From Streptomyces parvus (GTDB taxonomy: Bacteria; Actinomycetota; Actinomycetes; Streptomycetales; Streptomycetaceae): a DNA stretch of 64,000 bases. The position numbers and the translations under genes were made by a program. The stretch is taken from the NCBI RefSeq assembly GCF_032121415.1, contig NZ_CP135079.1:6634001-6698000 (forward strand), read 5' to 3'. Position 1 is the first letter of the stretch. Each line of letters opens with the position of its first letter. The notes below the pieces were generated by a model. The model was not told where the DNA came from, ran no database searches, and saw only the letters and a program-made list of their open reading frames with translations. Shown here piece by piece: positions 24,767 to 32,775 of the stretch.

Positions 24767-25792
24767 ATGCGTAGAACACTTCGCGGGGCCGTCGCACTGG
24801 CCGGCGCGGCGATGATGGTGGGCCTGTCCGGATGCGCGAACGGTGGCGGGAAGGACTCCATGACCCTGATGCTCGACGTGGGGTACCTGCCCAAGCACGC
24901 GCCGTTCATCTCGGCCGTCAAGCGCGGCTTCTTCAAGGCGGAGGGCATCGACCTCACGGTCATGCCGGGGTCCGGTTCGACCAACACGGTCACCTCGGTG
25001 GTCACCGGCAGGATCGACGCGGGCTGGGCCGACTTCGGCGCCACCGTCACCAGCCAGGGCAGGGGCGCGAAAGTCAAGCAGGTCAATCTGCTCCAGGCCA
25101 GGTCCGCCTACGCGGTCGTCGCCCTCGCGAACTCCCGGATAAAGGACTGGGAGGATCTGCGGGGCAAGACCGTCGCCACCGAGGGCGGCGGCGCGATGAC
25201 GGCGATGTGGCCGCTCGCCCTGAGCAGACTGGGCTTCGACAAGAGCGCCGTGGACGTCATTCCCGCGTCCAGCGCCTCGAAGATCCCCGGCCTGCTGGCC
25301 GGCCAGTGGGATGCCAACCTCGCGCTGCACGTCTCTGACGAACCGGCCATCGACGCCCTCGGCCGGAAGGCCACCGTCCTGAAATGGTCCGACCTCGGCA
25401 TCGACCTGTACGGCAACGGCATCGTCGTCTCCGACGAGAAGCTCAAGAACGACCCCGAGCAGGTCCGGAAGTTCAACCGGGCGATGCAGAAAGGATTCCT
25501 CTGGGCCTGCCAGAACCCGCGGAAGGCGGCCGAGGACTTCAAGACGGAGGTCGCCGGATACGAAACGCGCACGATCACCCTCGCCATCGACGGACAGTGC
25601 GGCCTCAACTGGGGCGAGGGCGAGACCGCAGACCGGTACGGCGTCATGGACGACGCAGGAGTTCTCCAGGCCATCGACACCGCCCGGAAGTTCCTTGGTC
25701 TCCCCAAGGAGAGCGACCTCTCGCCCAAGGACGTGTACAGCAACTCCTACCTGGAGCCGCTGGGCTCCAACGAGACTATCCAGGCCCCGTAA
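24767..25792 (+). CDS. ABC transporter substrate-binding lipoprotein (NMT1/SsuA-like)
   Basis: A 341-residue protein with signal peptide and lipobox GLSGC near 18-22, so it is anchored outside the membrane. The mature domain shows the NMT1/THI5 pattern: LDVGYLPKHAPF, AVKRGFFKAEGIDL, GSGSTNTVTSVVTGRIDAGWADFG, and LRGKTVATEGG. These proteins bind small organics such as sulfonates or thiamine precursors; the ligand here is not predictable. It lies 21 bases after the permease. Confidence 0.9.
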   Translation: MRRTLRGAVALAGAAMMVGLSGCANGGGKDSMTLMLDVGYLPKHAPFISAVKRGFFKAEGIDLTVMPGSGSTNTVTSVVTGRIDAGWADFGATVTSQGRGAKVKQVNLLQARSAYAVVALANSRIKDWEDLRGKTVATEGGGAMTAMWPLALSRLGFDKSAVDVIPASSASKIPGLLAGQWDANLALHVSDEPAIDALGRKATVLKWSDLGIDLYGNGIVVSDEKLKNDPEQVRKFNRAMQKGFLWACQNPRKAAEDFKTEVAGYETRTITLAIDGQCGLNWGEGETADRYGVMDDAGVLQAIDTARKFLGLPKESDLSPKDVYSNSYLEPLGSNETIQAP

Positions 25793-25811
25793 CGGCCGGA
25801 TGGGGAGTCAC

Positions 25812-26591
25812 ATGAACAACGAATACGCCATCTCGGTCAAGAACGTGGGAAAGACCTACCGGTCGCGGAGGGGCCAGGAGAACACCGTCCTCAAAGGGCT
25901 CGACTTCCACGTCGAACCCGGACGGTTCGTATCGATCGTCGGGCAGTCGGGCAGCGGCAAGACCACTCTGCTCAAGACGATCTCCGGCCTCCAGGAGCCC
26001 ACCGAGGGCGAGATCCTCGTCCAGGGCCGCCCCATCCAGGAGGGGATCGAGGACATCGCGATGGTGTTCCAGAGCCCCGTGCTCCTGCCCTGGCGCAACA
26101 ACCTCGACAACGTGCTCCTCCCTCTGGAGTTCCGCGGCACCCGGACCGACGAGGCCCGCGCATACGCCATGGAACTGCTGGAGATGGTGGGGCTGGGCGG
26201 AAAGGCCAAGAACTACTCCTACGAGCTCAGCGGCGGGATGCAGCAGCGCGTGGCCATCTGCCGTGCGCTCGTCTCCCACCCCAAGCTGCTGCTCATGGAC
26301 GAGCCCTTCGGGGCGCTCGACGCCATGACCCGGGACTCGATGAACTTCGAGATCCAGCGCATCTGGCAGAACACCGGGTGCAGCGTCCTCTTCGTGACCC
26401 ACAGCATCCCCGAGGCGGTCTGGCTCGGGGACCGGGTGGTCGTCGTCGGCGACCGCCCCGGCCGGATCATCGCCGACATCCCCATCGACCTGCCGCGCCC
26501 TCGGGGCAAGGAGCACCGGTATTCCTCGGACTTCTCCGACTACACCGCCGAGATCGAATCGCACATCGGCGTCGTGGCCGGCATCAGCTGA
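25812..26591 (+). CDS. ABC transporter ATP-binding protein
   Basis: A 259-residue SsuB/TauB-like ATPase: Walker A GQSGSGKT at about 40-47, Q-loop FQSPVLLPWR, signature LSGGMQQRV, Walker B LLLMDEPFGALD and H-loop VTHSIPEAV. ATG 25812 is chosen for the GGATGGGGAG site upstream; ATG 25800 is in frame too. It energises import through the preceding permease and binding protein. Confidence 0.92.
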   Translation: MNNEYAISVKNVGKTYRSRRGQENTVLKGLDFHVEPGRFVSIVGQSGSGKTTLLKTISGLQEPTEGEILVQGRPIQEGIEDIAMVFQSPVLLPWRNNLDNVLLPLEFRGTRTDEARAYAMELLEMVGLGGKAKNYSYELSGGMQQRVAICRALVSHPKLLLMDEPFGALDAMTRDSMNFEIQRIWQNTGCSVLFVTHSIPEAVWLGDRVVVVGDRPGRIIADIPIDLPRPRGKEHRYSSDFSDYTAEIESHIGVVAGIS

Positions 26592-26639
26592 CCAACCCGT
26601 CGCACACCCCCGACCGTGAACCACCGTCGAAGGAGCACC

Positions 26640-28289
26640 ATGCTGAACATCACCGCTGACGCCACGCAGGTGGAGAAGGAATTCGGGCTCGACGCACGCA
26701 AGAGCTTCCTGTTCTCCGCGATCCGCCTCGACTCCCACCCGTTCGTGGCTCCGCTGATCGCCCAGACCGAGACGGAGCGGCTCCTGCTCGTGCGGCAGCA
26801 GGAACAGGGCAACGCCCTGTCCGCCGGCGTCCCGAAGGACCGGATGCGCTTCTACGCCCCCTGGGTCACGATCGACCCGCGTATCGTCGCGGACACCCCC
26901 GCCGCCGAGTCCCTGACCAGCCTGGTGCGCGAACTCGCCGACGGCGGCCCGGTGGCCCTCTCCGCCGACGTCGTCTTCGCCCACCAGCTCGCGCTGTCCG
27001 GAGCCGTCGAACTCGTCGTCGCCGACCAGGACCCGACCCCGGTCGCCGCCTACGAGATCGACCCGGCCGACGTCCTCGCCACCTTCGCGGCCTGGCGCGA
27101 GACCGGTGTGCGCACCGCGCGCAGGCTCATCGCGGACGTCCCGCATCTCTCCGGGCTGGCCGAGGAGTTCACCTCCGGCGAGGACAGCCGCTTCCCGGCA
27201 CTGAAGAAGCTCGCCGCGGACCGGTCCCTGGACACGGTGCTGCTCGCGGCGACCCCGAACTTCACCGAGGTGACCGGGCGCGCCCAGCCGGACGGGGCGG
27301 TGGCCCTCTGGCTCAGCGGTCCGGAACGTCTGGTGGTGCTGTTCCCCGAGGGCACCGACGGCCTGCCGGGCGCACCCGTCGGCAGGTTCTCCTCCGTGGG
27401 CGAGGCCGTCCGGGAACTGGCGTCCGGCACCCGGACGGGGGTCGAGGAGGAGTGGATCAGCGTCGGTCTGGCCCGCGAACTCACGCGTGAGGGGGCGGAG
27501 CTCGTCCCGGTCTCGGCCGCCCTCGGCCACTGGCGGGACGTTCGCGACCACGAGGACCTGGCCTTCCAGGTGGTGGCCGCCAGGGCCAGTGTCTTCGCCA
27601 TCGAGGAGGCACTCTCCTGGGCGGAGAAGGGTCTCGACGCCGGGCGTTCCTTCAGCGAGCTGGACATCAACGCGGTCTACCTCGACAAGATCGCCGAGTT
27701 CCGCACGGCCAACGAGATCCCCTTCGGCATCGAGCCGTACTTCACCAACCTGCACTCCTCCAACCGCATGCTCTTCCCCGGCCCTCCCGTGGACCACCCG
27801 GTCGACCACGAGACGGTCTGTGTGCAGTTGGACGCCGGCGTACGCATCGTCTTCGACGGGGTCAACGTCGCCACCTCCGACATGGCCCGCTCGCTGCCGC
27901 GCACCGAGGCCGCGAAGGAGGCATACCGCTTCTTCTTCGACGTGGTGCGCGAGGGGATCATCGGGCAGCTGCGTCCCGGCGCGGTGTGCGAGGACGTGCA
28001 CGAAGGAACCCTGCGCTACCTCGCCCCGCATCTGGAGCGCATGGTCGCCATCGGCATGCTCGGCACAGATGTCGACTTCAACACCGAGTACCGCAAGCGC
28101 AACGTGGGCCACCTCATGGGCAAGCAGGAGTCCTTCGCCAACGAACTGCGGCCCGGGTACAAGCATGTGCTCCAGATCGGTTCGTACGGTGCCGCAGAGA
28201 TCCCGTGGCGTTACGAGAACGCGGCGATCGGCACCGAGGACCTCTGGTACATCGGCCGCGACCGCACCTACGTCCTGAGCAAGCGATGA
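26640..28289 (+). CDS. M24 family metallopeptidase (Xaa-Pro dipeptidase/creatinase-like)
   Basis: A 549-residue protein. The last ~260 residues form the pita-bread domain: CVQLDAGVRI and ATSDMARS supply the two Asp, NVGHLMGK the His, and the AEIPWRYEN/GTEDLWY tail the two Glu ligands. The first ~290 residues exceed the usual creatinase N-domain. Substrates of the family include Xaa-Pro peptides, creatine and ectoine-derived amides. ATG 26640 has AAGGAGCACC before it. Operon position after an ABC importer suggests it hydrolyses the imported compound (inference). Confidence 0.82.
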   Translation: MLNITADATQVEKEFGLDARKSFLFSAIRLDSHPFVAPLIAQTETERLLLVRQQEQGNALSAGVPKDRMRFYAPWVTIDPRIVADTPAAESLTSLVRELADGGPVALSADVVFAHQLALSGAVELVVADQDPTPVAAYEIDPADVLATFAAWRETGVRTARRLIADVPHLSGLAEEFTSGEDSRFPALKKLAADRSLDTVLLAATPNFTEVTGRAQPDGAVALWLSGPERLVVLFPEGTDGLPGAPVGRFSSVGEAVRELASGTRTGVEEEWISVGLARELTREGAELVPVSAALGHWRDVRDHEDLAFQVVAARASVFAIEEALSWAEKGLDAGRSFSELDINAVYLDKIAEFRTANEIPFGIEPYFTNLHSSNRMLFPGPPVDHPVDHETVCVQLDAGVRIVFDGVNVATSDMARSLPRTEAAKEAYRFFFDVVREGIIGQLRPGAVCEDVHEGTLRYLAPHLERMVAIGMLGTDVDFNTEYRKRNVGHLMGKQESFANELRPGYKHVLQIGSYGAAEIPWRYENAAIGTEDLWYIGRDRTYVLSKR

Positions 28290-28299
28290 GGGACGTCAG

Positions 28300-28327
28300 G
28301 CCCGCACGGTGCTCTCACCGTGCGGGC
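28300..28327 (+). terminator. Intergenic hairpin between M24 gene and ridA-like gene
   Basis: A perfect 11-bp stem (GCCCGCACGGT with complement) and 6-base loop, 10 bases after the M24 stop and 23 bases before the RidA-like start. It could be a terminator, an attenuator or an mRNA-stabilising hairpin. Confidence 0.5.
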
Positions 28328-28350
28328 AGTTCACCGAGCAAGGAGACACC

Positions 28351-28809
28351 ATGACCGCCGTGCGGGAGCGCCTGAGGGCGCTGTCGATCGAACTGCCCAC
28401 CCTCGGCCCTCCCCGATACGCGTACGAGGCGACCTCGCACTGGGGCGGCCTCCTGTACGTCTCCGGCCAGATCTCCCGGTCCGCGTCCGGCGAGGTGCTC
28501 CGAGGCCGGCTGGGAGAGGACGCGACCGTGGGCGACGGAGTGGTCGCCGCGCGCGCCGCCGCGCTGAATCTCCTGGCGCGTGTCGAGGAAGCGATCGGCC
28601 TCGACCGGGCTCGCGTCCTCAAGCTCAACGCCTGGGCAGCGAGCGCACCGTCTTTCGTGGACCAGCCGACCGTGATCGACGGTGCCTCACAATTGCTGAT
28701 CGACGTTCTGGGCGACCACGGCCGGCACGCCCGTACCGCCCTTCCGACCCAGGTCCTGCCCCAAGGTGCGCTCGTGGAACTCGACGCCACGATCGCCATC
28801 CGCGGCTGA
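28351..28809 (+). CDS. RidA family protein (YjgF/YER057c/UK114)
   Basis: A 152-residue small protein with the family features GGLLYVSGQIS, the mid-domain AARAAALNLLARVEEAIG, and the C-terminal RTALPTQVLPQGALVELDATIAI, which includes the Arg and Glu of the enamine-binding pocket. RidA proteins hydrolyse reactive enamine/imine intermediates; this is the longer (about 150 aa) subgroup often found in catabolic operons. ATG 28351 has AAGGAG upstream. Last gene of the ABC-M24 operon, which fits degradation of a nitrogenous compound. Confidence 0.85.
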   Translation: MTAVRERLRALSIELPTLGPPRYAYEATSHWGGLLYVSGQISRSASGEVLRGRLGEDATVGDGVVAARAAALNLLARVEEAIGLDRARVLKLNAWAASAPSFVDQPTVIDGASQLLIDVLGDHGRHARTALPTQVLPQGALVELDATIAIRG

Positions 28810-28984
28810 GAGCCACCCACGCGCCCCTGCTTCTGGCCGCCGCCGGTGATGCGCACGGCAGAGGGGCGCACCCGATGCCCCCTGACCCGGCAGGAGCCCG
28901 TCCGGGCCCGGAGCCGGGCGGGGGGGCGAGTGGACCTGAGTCGCCCTGGGACTCCTCTCCGCTCCCTGAACGCGTGCCTGCACC

Positions 28985-29010
28985 CGCCCCCGCCGACGCA
29001 GGCGGGGGCG
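28985..29010 (+). terminator. Terminator hairpin in the 28810-29158 gap
   Basis: A perfect 10-bp stem (CGCCCCCGCC and complement) with a 6-base loop. The rest of the 349-bp gap between the RidA-like gene and the leftward beta-helix gene shows no credible coding frame; a second small hairpin (CCCCGC/GCGGGG) lies at 29140-29157, next to the stop of the leftward gene. Confidence 0.6.
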
Positions 29011-29158
29011 TGGCGGTTGCCGGGACCGGTATGGGGAAGCTGTCGGCGTACGTCGGCGGAGGCGCGGCGGGGATCATGCGGATCTCCGGCACGGAACCGG
29101 AGCCAGCCTGGTGCCGGCGGGTGTTCTTCAATGCTGGACCCCCGCCCCCAAGCGGGGC

Positions 29159-29767
29159 TCAGATCTGGTGATCATCGTTGTGGCGGCCGAGCCTGCGGCC
29201 GAAGCGTTCGGAGATGGCCGGCATCAGGCTCCGGCCTTCGCCGGGCCGGTCCAGGCCGAAGACGTAGCCGGGGAAGTCGAGTTCTTTCTGCACTTCCCAA
29301 ATCCCCTCGTGGTCCTCCGGCGGGAGGATGCGCGCTGGGTCGCCGACGGCGACCCAGCCGATCGGCACCGTCGAGTCGGCGGTCAGGACCGTGCGCAGGT
29401 GCACGATGCCGTTGAGCCGTACCTCGGAGCGGGTCCCGATCCGTGCTCCGTTGAAGACGCGGCTGCCGGTGGCCAGGAAGACCTCGTCCTCGACCCGGCA
29501 GCCGGTCAGGTAGGAGGTGGGCCCCACCAGGACCTGCCGCCCCAGGACCAGCGGATCCCGTCGGGTGCCGCGCAGGACCGCGTTCTCCATCACGATGCTG
29601 CCTTCACCAAGCTCCACCGGCCCGCCCTCGGCGGTGAGCACCGCACCGAACAGCACCCGGCAATCGGCCGCCACGCGCACGTCCCCGCACAACGTGGCGT
29701 TCGGAGCGACGTAGGCCGTGGGGTGGACGGACGGCGAACGGCCCTCATGAGTGATGAGCATGGCCAC
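29159..29767 (-). CDS. Left-handed beta-helix (hexapeptide-repeat) protein, gamma-carbonic-anhydrase-like
   Basis: A 202-residue protein with tandem hexapeptide repeats (for example VHPTAYVAPNATLCGDVRVAADCRV split over residues 13-37) followed by a C-terminal helix, the shape of gamma-carbonic anhydrase/PaaY/CaiE proteins. The metal His of that family appear lost: GH...LHGC is replaced by GPTSYLTGC. It may act as an acyltransferase or structural homologue. GTG 29767 or ATG 29761 are both plausible starts behind AAAGGA. It is 46 bases from the SCO6745-family gene and likely co-transcribed with it. Confidence 0.75.
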   Translation of the reverse strand: MAMLITHEGRSPSVHPTAYVAPNATLCGDVRVAADCRVLFGAVLTAEGGPVELGEGSIVMENAVLRGTRRDPLVLGRQVLVGPTSYLTGCRVEDEVFLATGSRVFNGARIGTRSEVRLNGIVHLRTVLTADSTVPIGWVAVGDPARILPPEDHEGIWEVQKELDFPGYVFGLDRPGEGRSLMPAISERFGRRLGRHNDDHQI

Positions 29768-29813
29768 GATCAGGCCGTCCTTTCGTGTACCTGTGGGTGT
29801 CCCCGGCGTCCGG

Positions 29814-30551
29814 TCACGCGGTCGGGGAGCCGGTCAACGCGTCGACCAACTGGGCGAATTCGCTCCGTTGCCGCTCGGTCAGAGTGGCGTAGAGCGGCGC
29901 CTGAAGTTCGTCGGTGAGCTGCTCGGCACGCTGCCACCGGGGGATCAGGGGCGCGGCGACGGAACGCGGCTCCTGCCAGCCGTAGCGGGTCGCCTGCTCG
30001 ACGCCGAGGTTGACGACCATCGCCTCCCGGGCGCTCAGCCCGCTCAGGCGCACCGCCGCCAGATGGCAGGCGCCACGGTGTTCCCGCAGGACGTGGATGC
30101 GCTGCATGGCCGCGCCGACCGGGTCATCGGCGGGTACGGGCTGCGCGCGCCAGCCGGCGAACAGGGGCAGGCCGTCAGCATCGGCTGCGTCGATCAGCCG
30201 CTGGGCCAGGCGGTTGAAGTGCTCCACGTCGACATCGGCGGGGATGCGGGCGCGTCCCCACGTCCGGACGGCCCGTGCGTAGCAGGCGGCGGCTTCCTCC
30301 GCCGGCATCACGGGCCGGCCGGCCTGCCAGCCGGTGGCGACGAGATCGGGGCCGAGGAAGCCCTGTACCGCCTGGACCACGGCGGCCGGTACCTCGCCGA
30401 GCACCCCGAACCGGCCGCGGCAGTAGAAGCCGCGTCCCGGGGCGAAACCGGCGCGCAGGCCGATGGTGGCGGTCGCGTCGTCGGACATGAACTCGTCGCC
30501 GAATTCGTGGACCGGCCTGGCCACGGTGGCGATGCAGTCGAAGATCTCCAT
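29814..30551 (-). CDS. SCO6745 family protein (MarR-like fold, unknown function)
   Basis: A 245-residue protein with the pattern of this actinobacterial family: ARPVHEFGDEFM near the start, GLRAGFAPGRGFYCRGRFG, then EHRGACHLAAVRLSGLSAREAMVVNLG and RRYGWQEP-like segments. Function unknown; sequence has an HTH-like region but DNA binding is unproven. ATG 30551 is used; ATG/GTG further upstream (30587) is possible. It diverges from the LysR gene. Confidence 0.65.
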   Translation of the reverse strand: MEIFDCIATVARPVHEFGDEFMSDDATATIGLRAGFAPGRGFYCRGRFGVLGEVPAAVVQAVQGFLGPDLVATGWQAGRPVMPAEEAAACYARAVRTWGRARIPADVDVEHFNRLAQRLIDAADADGLPLFAGWRAQPVPADDPVGAAMQRIHVLREHRGACHLAAVRLSGLSAREAMVVNLGVEQATRYGWQEPRSVAAPLIPRWQRAEQLTDELQAPLYATLTERQRSEFAQLVDALTGSPTA

Positions 30552-30630
30552 GCGCAGAAGGTCGCTCACCCCGACTCGACAGGTCAAGAAGATGTTTTCT
30601 GATGGAATCCTTTAGCTAACCTATCGAGTT

Positions 30631-31560
30631 ATGCTCGACATCCGCCGTCTGCACATGCTCAAGACCGTCGCCGCCCGCGGCACCATCACCGCGGCCGCCC
30701 AGTCCCTGGCGCTGTCCGCGGGCGCCGTGTCCCAGCAGCTCGCCGCGCTGAGACACGACGTCGGGGTTGATCTCCTGCGCCCCGACGGGCGGACCGTCGC
30801 GCTCACGGAGGCGGGCCGCGTCCTCCTCGAACACGCCGACCGGATCCTCGCCGCAGTGCAGGAGGCCGAGTGCGCCGTCGCGGCGGTCAAGGGAGCGGTG
30901 GGCTCCACCGCCACGCTCGCCGCGCTGCCGTCGACCGTCGCCAGGATCGTGGCCCCTGCGCTCACTGCGCTGGGCGCGGACCAGCCGCAGCTCGCCGTGA
31001 CCTGTCTCGTCACCGACCAGGCACAACTGCGGGAACTCACCCTCGGCACCGTCGACGTGGTGCTGGGGCAGCACTACCGTCACCTGCCGGAGGCGACGCC
31101 CAAGGGGCTCGCGGTCTCGCCGCTGCTCGACGACCCACTGCTCGTCGCCACCGCCGACGACGGAGCCGTCGGCAGATCCGACGAACGGCCCGTCGGCCTG
31201 AGGGAACTGGCCACGCACCACCTGGTGGTGCCACCGGTGACCACGGACTGCGGACAGGCCATCCTGCACGCCTGCCAGCAGGCCGGCTTCACACCCACGC
31301 CCCGCTACGTCACCGCCGACATCGCCGCCCAGCTCGCCCTCGCCCGGTCCGGCCTGGCCACCGCGCTCGTCCCCCGGACGGCCATCGACCCGGCCACTCC
31401 CGGAATCCGTACGGCCCCCATCGAGGACCACCCGATCCAGCGCCTGCTGTTCGCCGCGACCCGCCACACCGAAACGACCAACCTGACGACCGCGGCCGTC
31501 ATCGCGGCCCTCCGCACAGCAGCGTGGCAGGACCGCGCCACGCACCTCCCACTGGCCTGA
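30631..31560 (+). CDS. LysR family transcriptional regulator
   Basis: A 309-residue LTTR: HTH at about 1-60 (LDIRRLHMLKTVAARGTITAAAQSLALSAGAVSQQL) and an effector-binding domain (QLAVTCLVTDQAQL, DVVLGQHY, TPRYVTADIAAQLALARSGL). ATG 30631 follows an AT-rich patch (30590-30628) in the divergent gap to the SCO6745-family gene, which is its most likely target. A hairpin at 31599-31625 follows. Confidence 0.88.
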   Translation: MLDIRRLHMLKTVAARGTITAAAQSLALSAGAVSQQLAALRHDVGVDLLRPDGRTVALTEAGRVLLEHADRILAAVQEAECAVAAVKGAVGSTATLAALPSTVARIVAPALTALGADQPQLAVTCLVTDQAQLRELTLGTVDVVLGQHYRHLPEATPKGLAVSPLLDDPLLVATADDGAVGRSDERPVGLRELATHHLVVPPVTTDCGQAILHACQQAGFTPTPRYVTADIAAQLALARSGLATALVPRTAIDPATPGIRTAPIEDHPIQRLLFAATRHTETTNLTTAAVIAALRTAAWQDRATHLPLA

Positions 31561-31598
31561 AAACAGGCCCGGGAGCAGCGGGCGAACAGGGCCGGGAC

Positions 31599-31625
31599 CC
31601 CCTCCCATCGCGTCCCTGGGAGGGG
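31599..31625 (+). terminator. Terminator after the LysR gene
   Basis: A perfect 9-bp stem (CCCCTCCCA and complement) with a 9-base loop, about 40 bases past the LysR stop. Confidence 0.5.
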
Positions 31626-31744
31626 CGGGACGAGCACGCGCAGCTCGGCCATCTGCCACCCAAGGGTCGCCATCGCCCCGACGCGGCAGGGCCCCGTCCA
31701 GGCGCCCCGGCGCTGGCCCCGCCGCCGCGCCGGCAGCAACCAGG

Positions 31745-31773
31745 GCTGTGACCGCAAAGGTTCGCCGGGTTGG
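31745..31773 (+). repeat. IS630-type terminal sequence, left copy
   Basis: This 29-base segment contains GACCGCAAAGGTTCGCCGGG. It lies ahead of the truncated transposase reading frame, and its complement recurs at 33638-33666 with 23 of 29 bases identical (18 of 19 in the core). The pair is best explained as the degenerate terminal inverted repeats of an insertion sequence. Confidence 0.5.
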
Positions 31774-31825
31774 TGGTTCGAGCGATCGGATGGTCGTGAC
31801 GTCTGTTCCGACCGCTGGAGGTGTG

Positions 31826-32312
31826 GTGGCTGAGCCTGTCCCGGGGCGCGGATGGTCCGATCAGGAGGGGCAGCGGATCGTGCACCGGGGCAGCACGAGT
31901 TCGGTGCTGTACCGGCGGGCTCGTTGAACCGGTGGATCACGTCGCGGACAGATCGGCCTGGCCTGGCTGAACCCTCGGTGGGCGGGAGGCCGCCCCCGCC
32001 TTCTCAGTCCTGACGACGAGGACTTCGGCTTCCAGACGGCCGCCACCCGCCCGACCGGGCTCGGACAGCCCTTCACTCGCTGGTCGATCCGCAAACTCCC
32101 CGCCCACCTGCGGAAGGTGCACCGCCGTGTGATCCGGATCGGCCGCGAGGCGTTACGGTGCCCGCCCCCCCCGGTTGCGGCGTCACCTTCCAGCGCACCA
32201 GGACCTGGAAGGAGTCGCCCCCACGGGGTGCGGTACTTCCACGGCTGCTACTCCGTCGGCGACGACCGGCTGTGGGGCGTCGACCGCCGCAAGAAGAGCA
32301 CCGGACAGACGA
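31826..32312 (+). pseudogene. IS630 family transposase, deleted and frameshifted remnant
   Basis: Fragments of one transposase lie in order. VAEPVPGRGW and SDQEGQRIVHRGSTSSVLYRRA (31826-31924) is the N-terminus; IGLAWLNPRWAGGRPRLLSP (from 31952), DDEDFGFQTAATRP and LGQPFTRWSIRKLPAHL are the HTH region; then in shifted frames GVTFQRTRTWKES and VRYFHGCYSVGDDRLWGVDRR. The catalytic DDE region between WKES and the RYFHGCY segment and the whole C-terminus are missing. The 30 bases at 31920-31949 encode VRDVIHRFNE on the opposite strand, a small in-place inversion. The element cannot be active. Confidence 0.85.
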
Positions 32313-32313
32313 A

Positions 32314-32748
32314 TCACTCGTGCATGCGGCCTGACGCGGGCGAGGCGAGCATTGCTTTGAGGATGCGTTGCAGCTCAACGCGGTCCTGGGGGGTGACCCT
32401 CGCCAGCCTGCGGTCGTACTCCGCCGCGAGGGCTGCAAGTGCCCGATCGCGTGCTCGCGTGCCCTCAGCGGTCAGTACGAGCCGGTGACGCCGCAAGTCC
32501 GCCTCGTCGATCTCGCGGCGGATAAAGCCCTTGGCGACGAGGTTGCGAACGTAGACCGTCACGCTCGCCTTGGGCAGCAGCAGCGCAGTCGCGATCTCGG
32601 CAGGGTAAGTCGATGCCTCTACCTCGGCCAGGACGAAAAACTCCTTCGTCTCCAACCCGAGCTCCGCCAGCTCGCCCGTGCAGGCATCCATCACGACGCC
32701 CAGCAGTCGCTGGTTCAGCGTCCACAGCTGCGCCCCGTCGACTGACAT
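32314..32748 (-). CDS. MarR family transcriptional regulator
   Basis: A 144-residue regulator with a winged HTH (YPAEIATALLLPKASVTVYVRNLVAKGFIRREIDEADLRRHRL) flanked by dimerisation helices. ATG 32748 precedes the recognisable domain; upstream open frame is the hydrolase promoter. It diverges from the broken hydrolase gene with a 27-bp gap, so it probably repressed that gene. It sits between IS630 remnants. Confidence 0.85.
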   Translation of the reverse strand: MSVDGAQLWTLNQRLLGVVMDACTGELAELGLETKEFFVLAEVEASTYPAEIATALLLPKASVTVYVRNLVAKGFIRREIDEADLRRHRLVLTAEGTRARDRALAALAAEYDRRLARVTPQDRVELQRILKAMLASPASGRMHE

Positions 32749-32775
32749 GCGGGCCTCCCACGAAGGAAGCCAGTC

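Noticed and set aside
28300..28327. A riboswitch before the RidA-like gene
   Set aside because: Only a simple hairpin is present; no conserved aptamer sequence could be recognised.
29111..29917. Plus-strand frame opposite the beta-helix protein
   Set aside because: Antisense shadow; the minus strand carries regular hexapeptide repeats.
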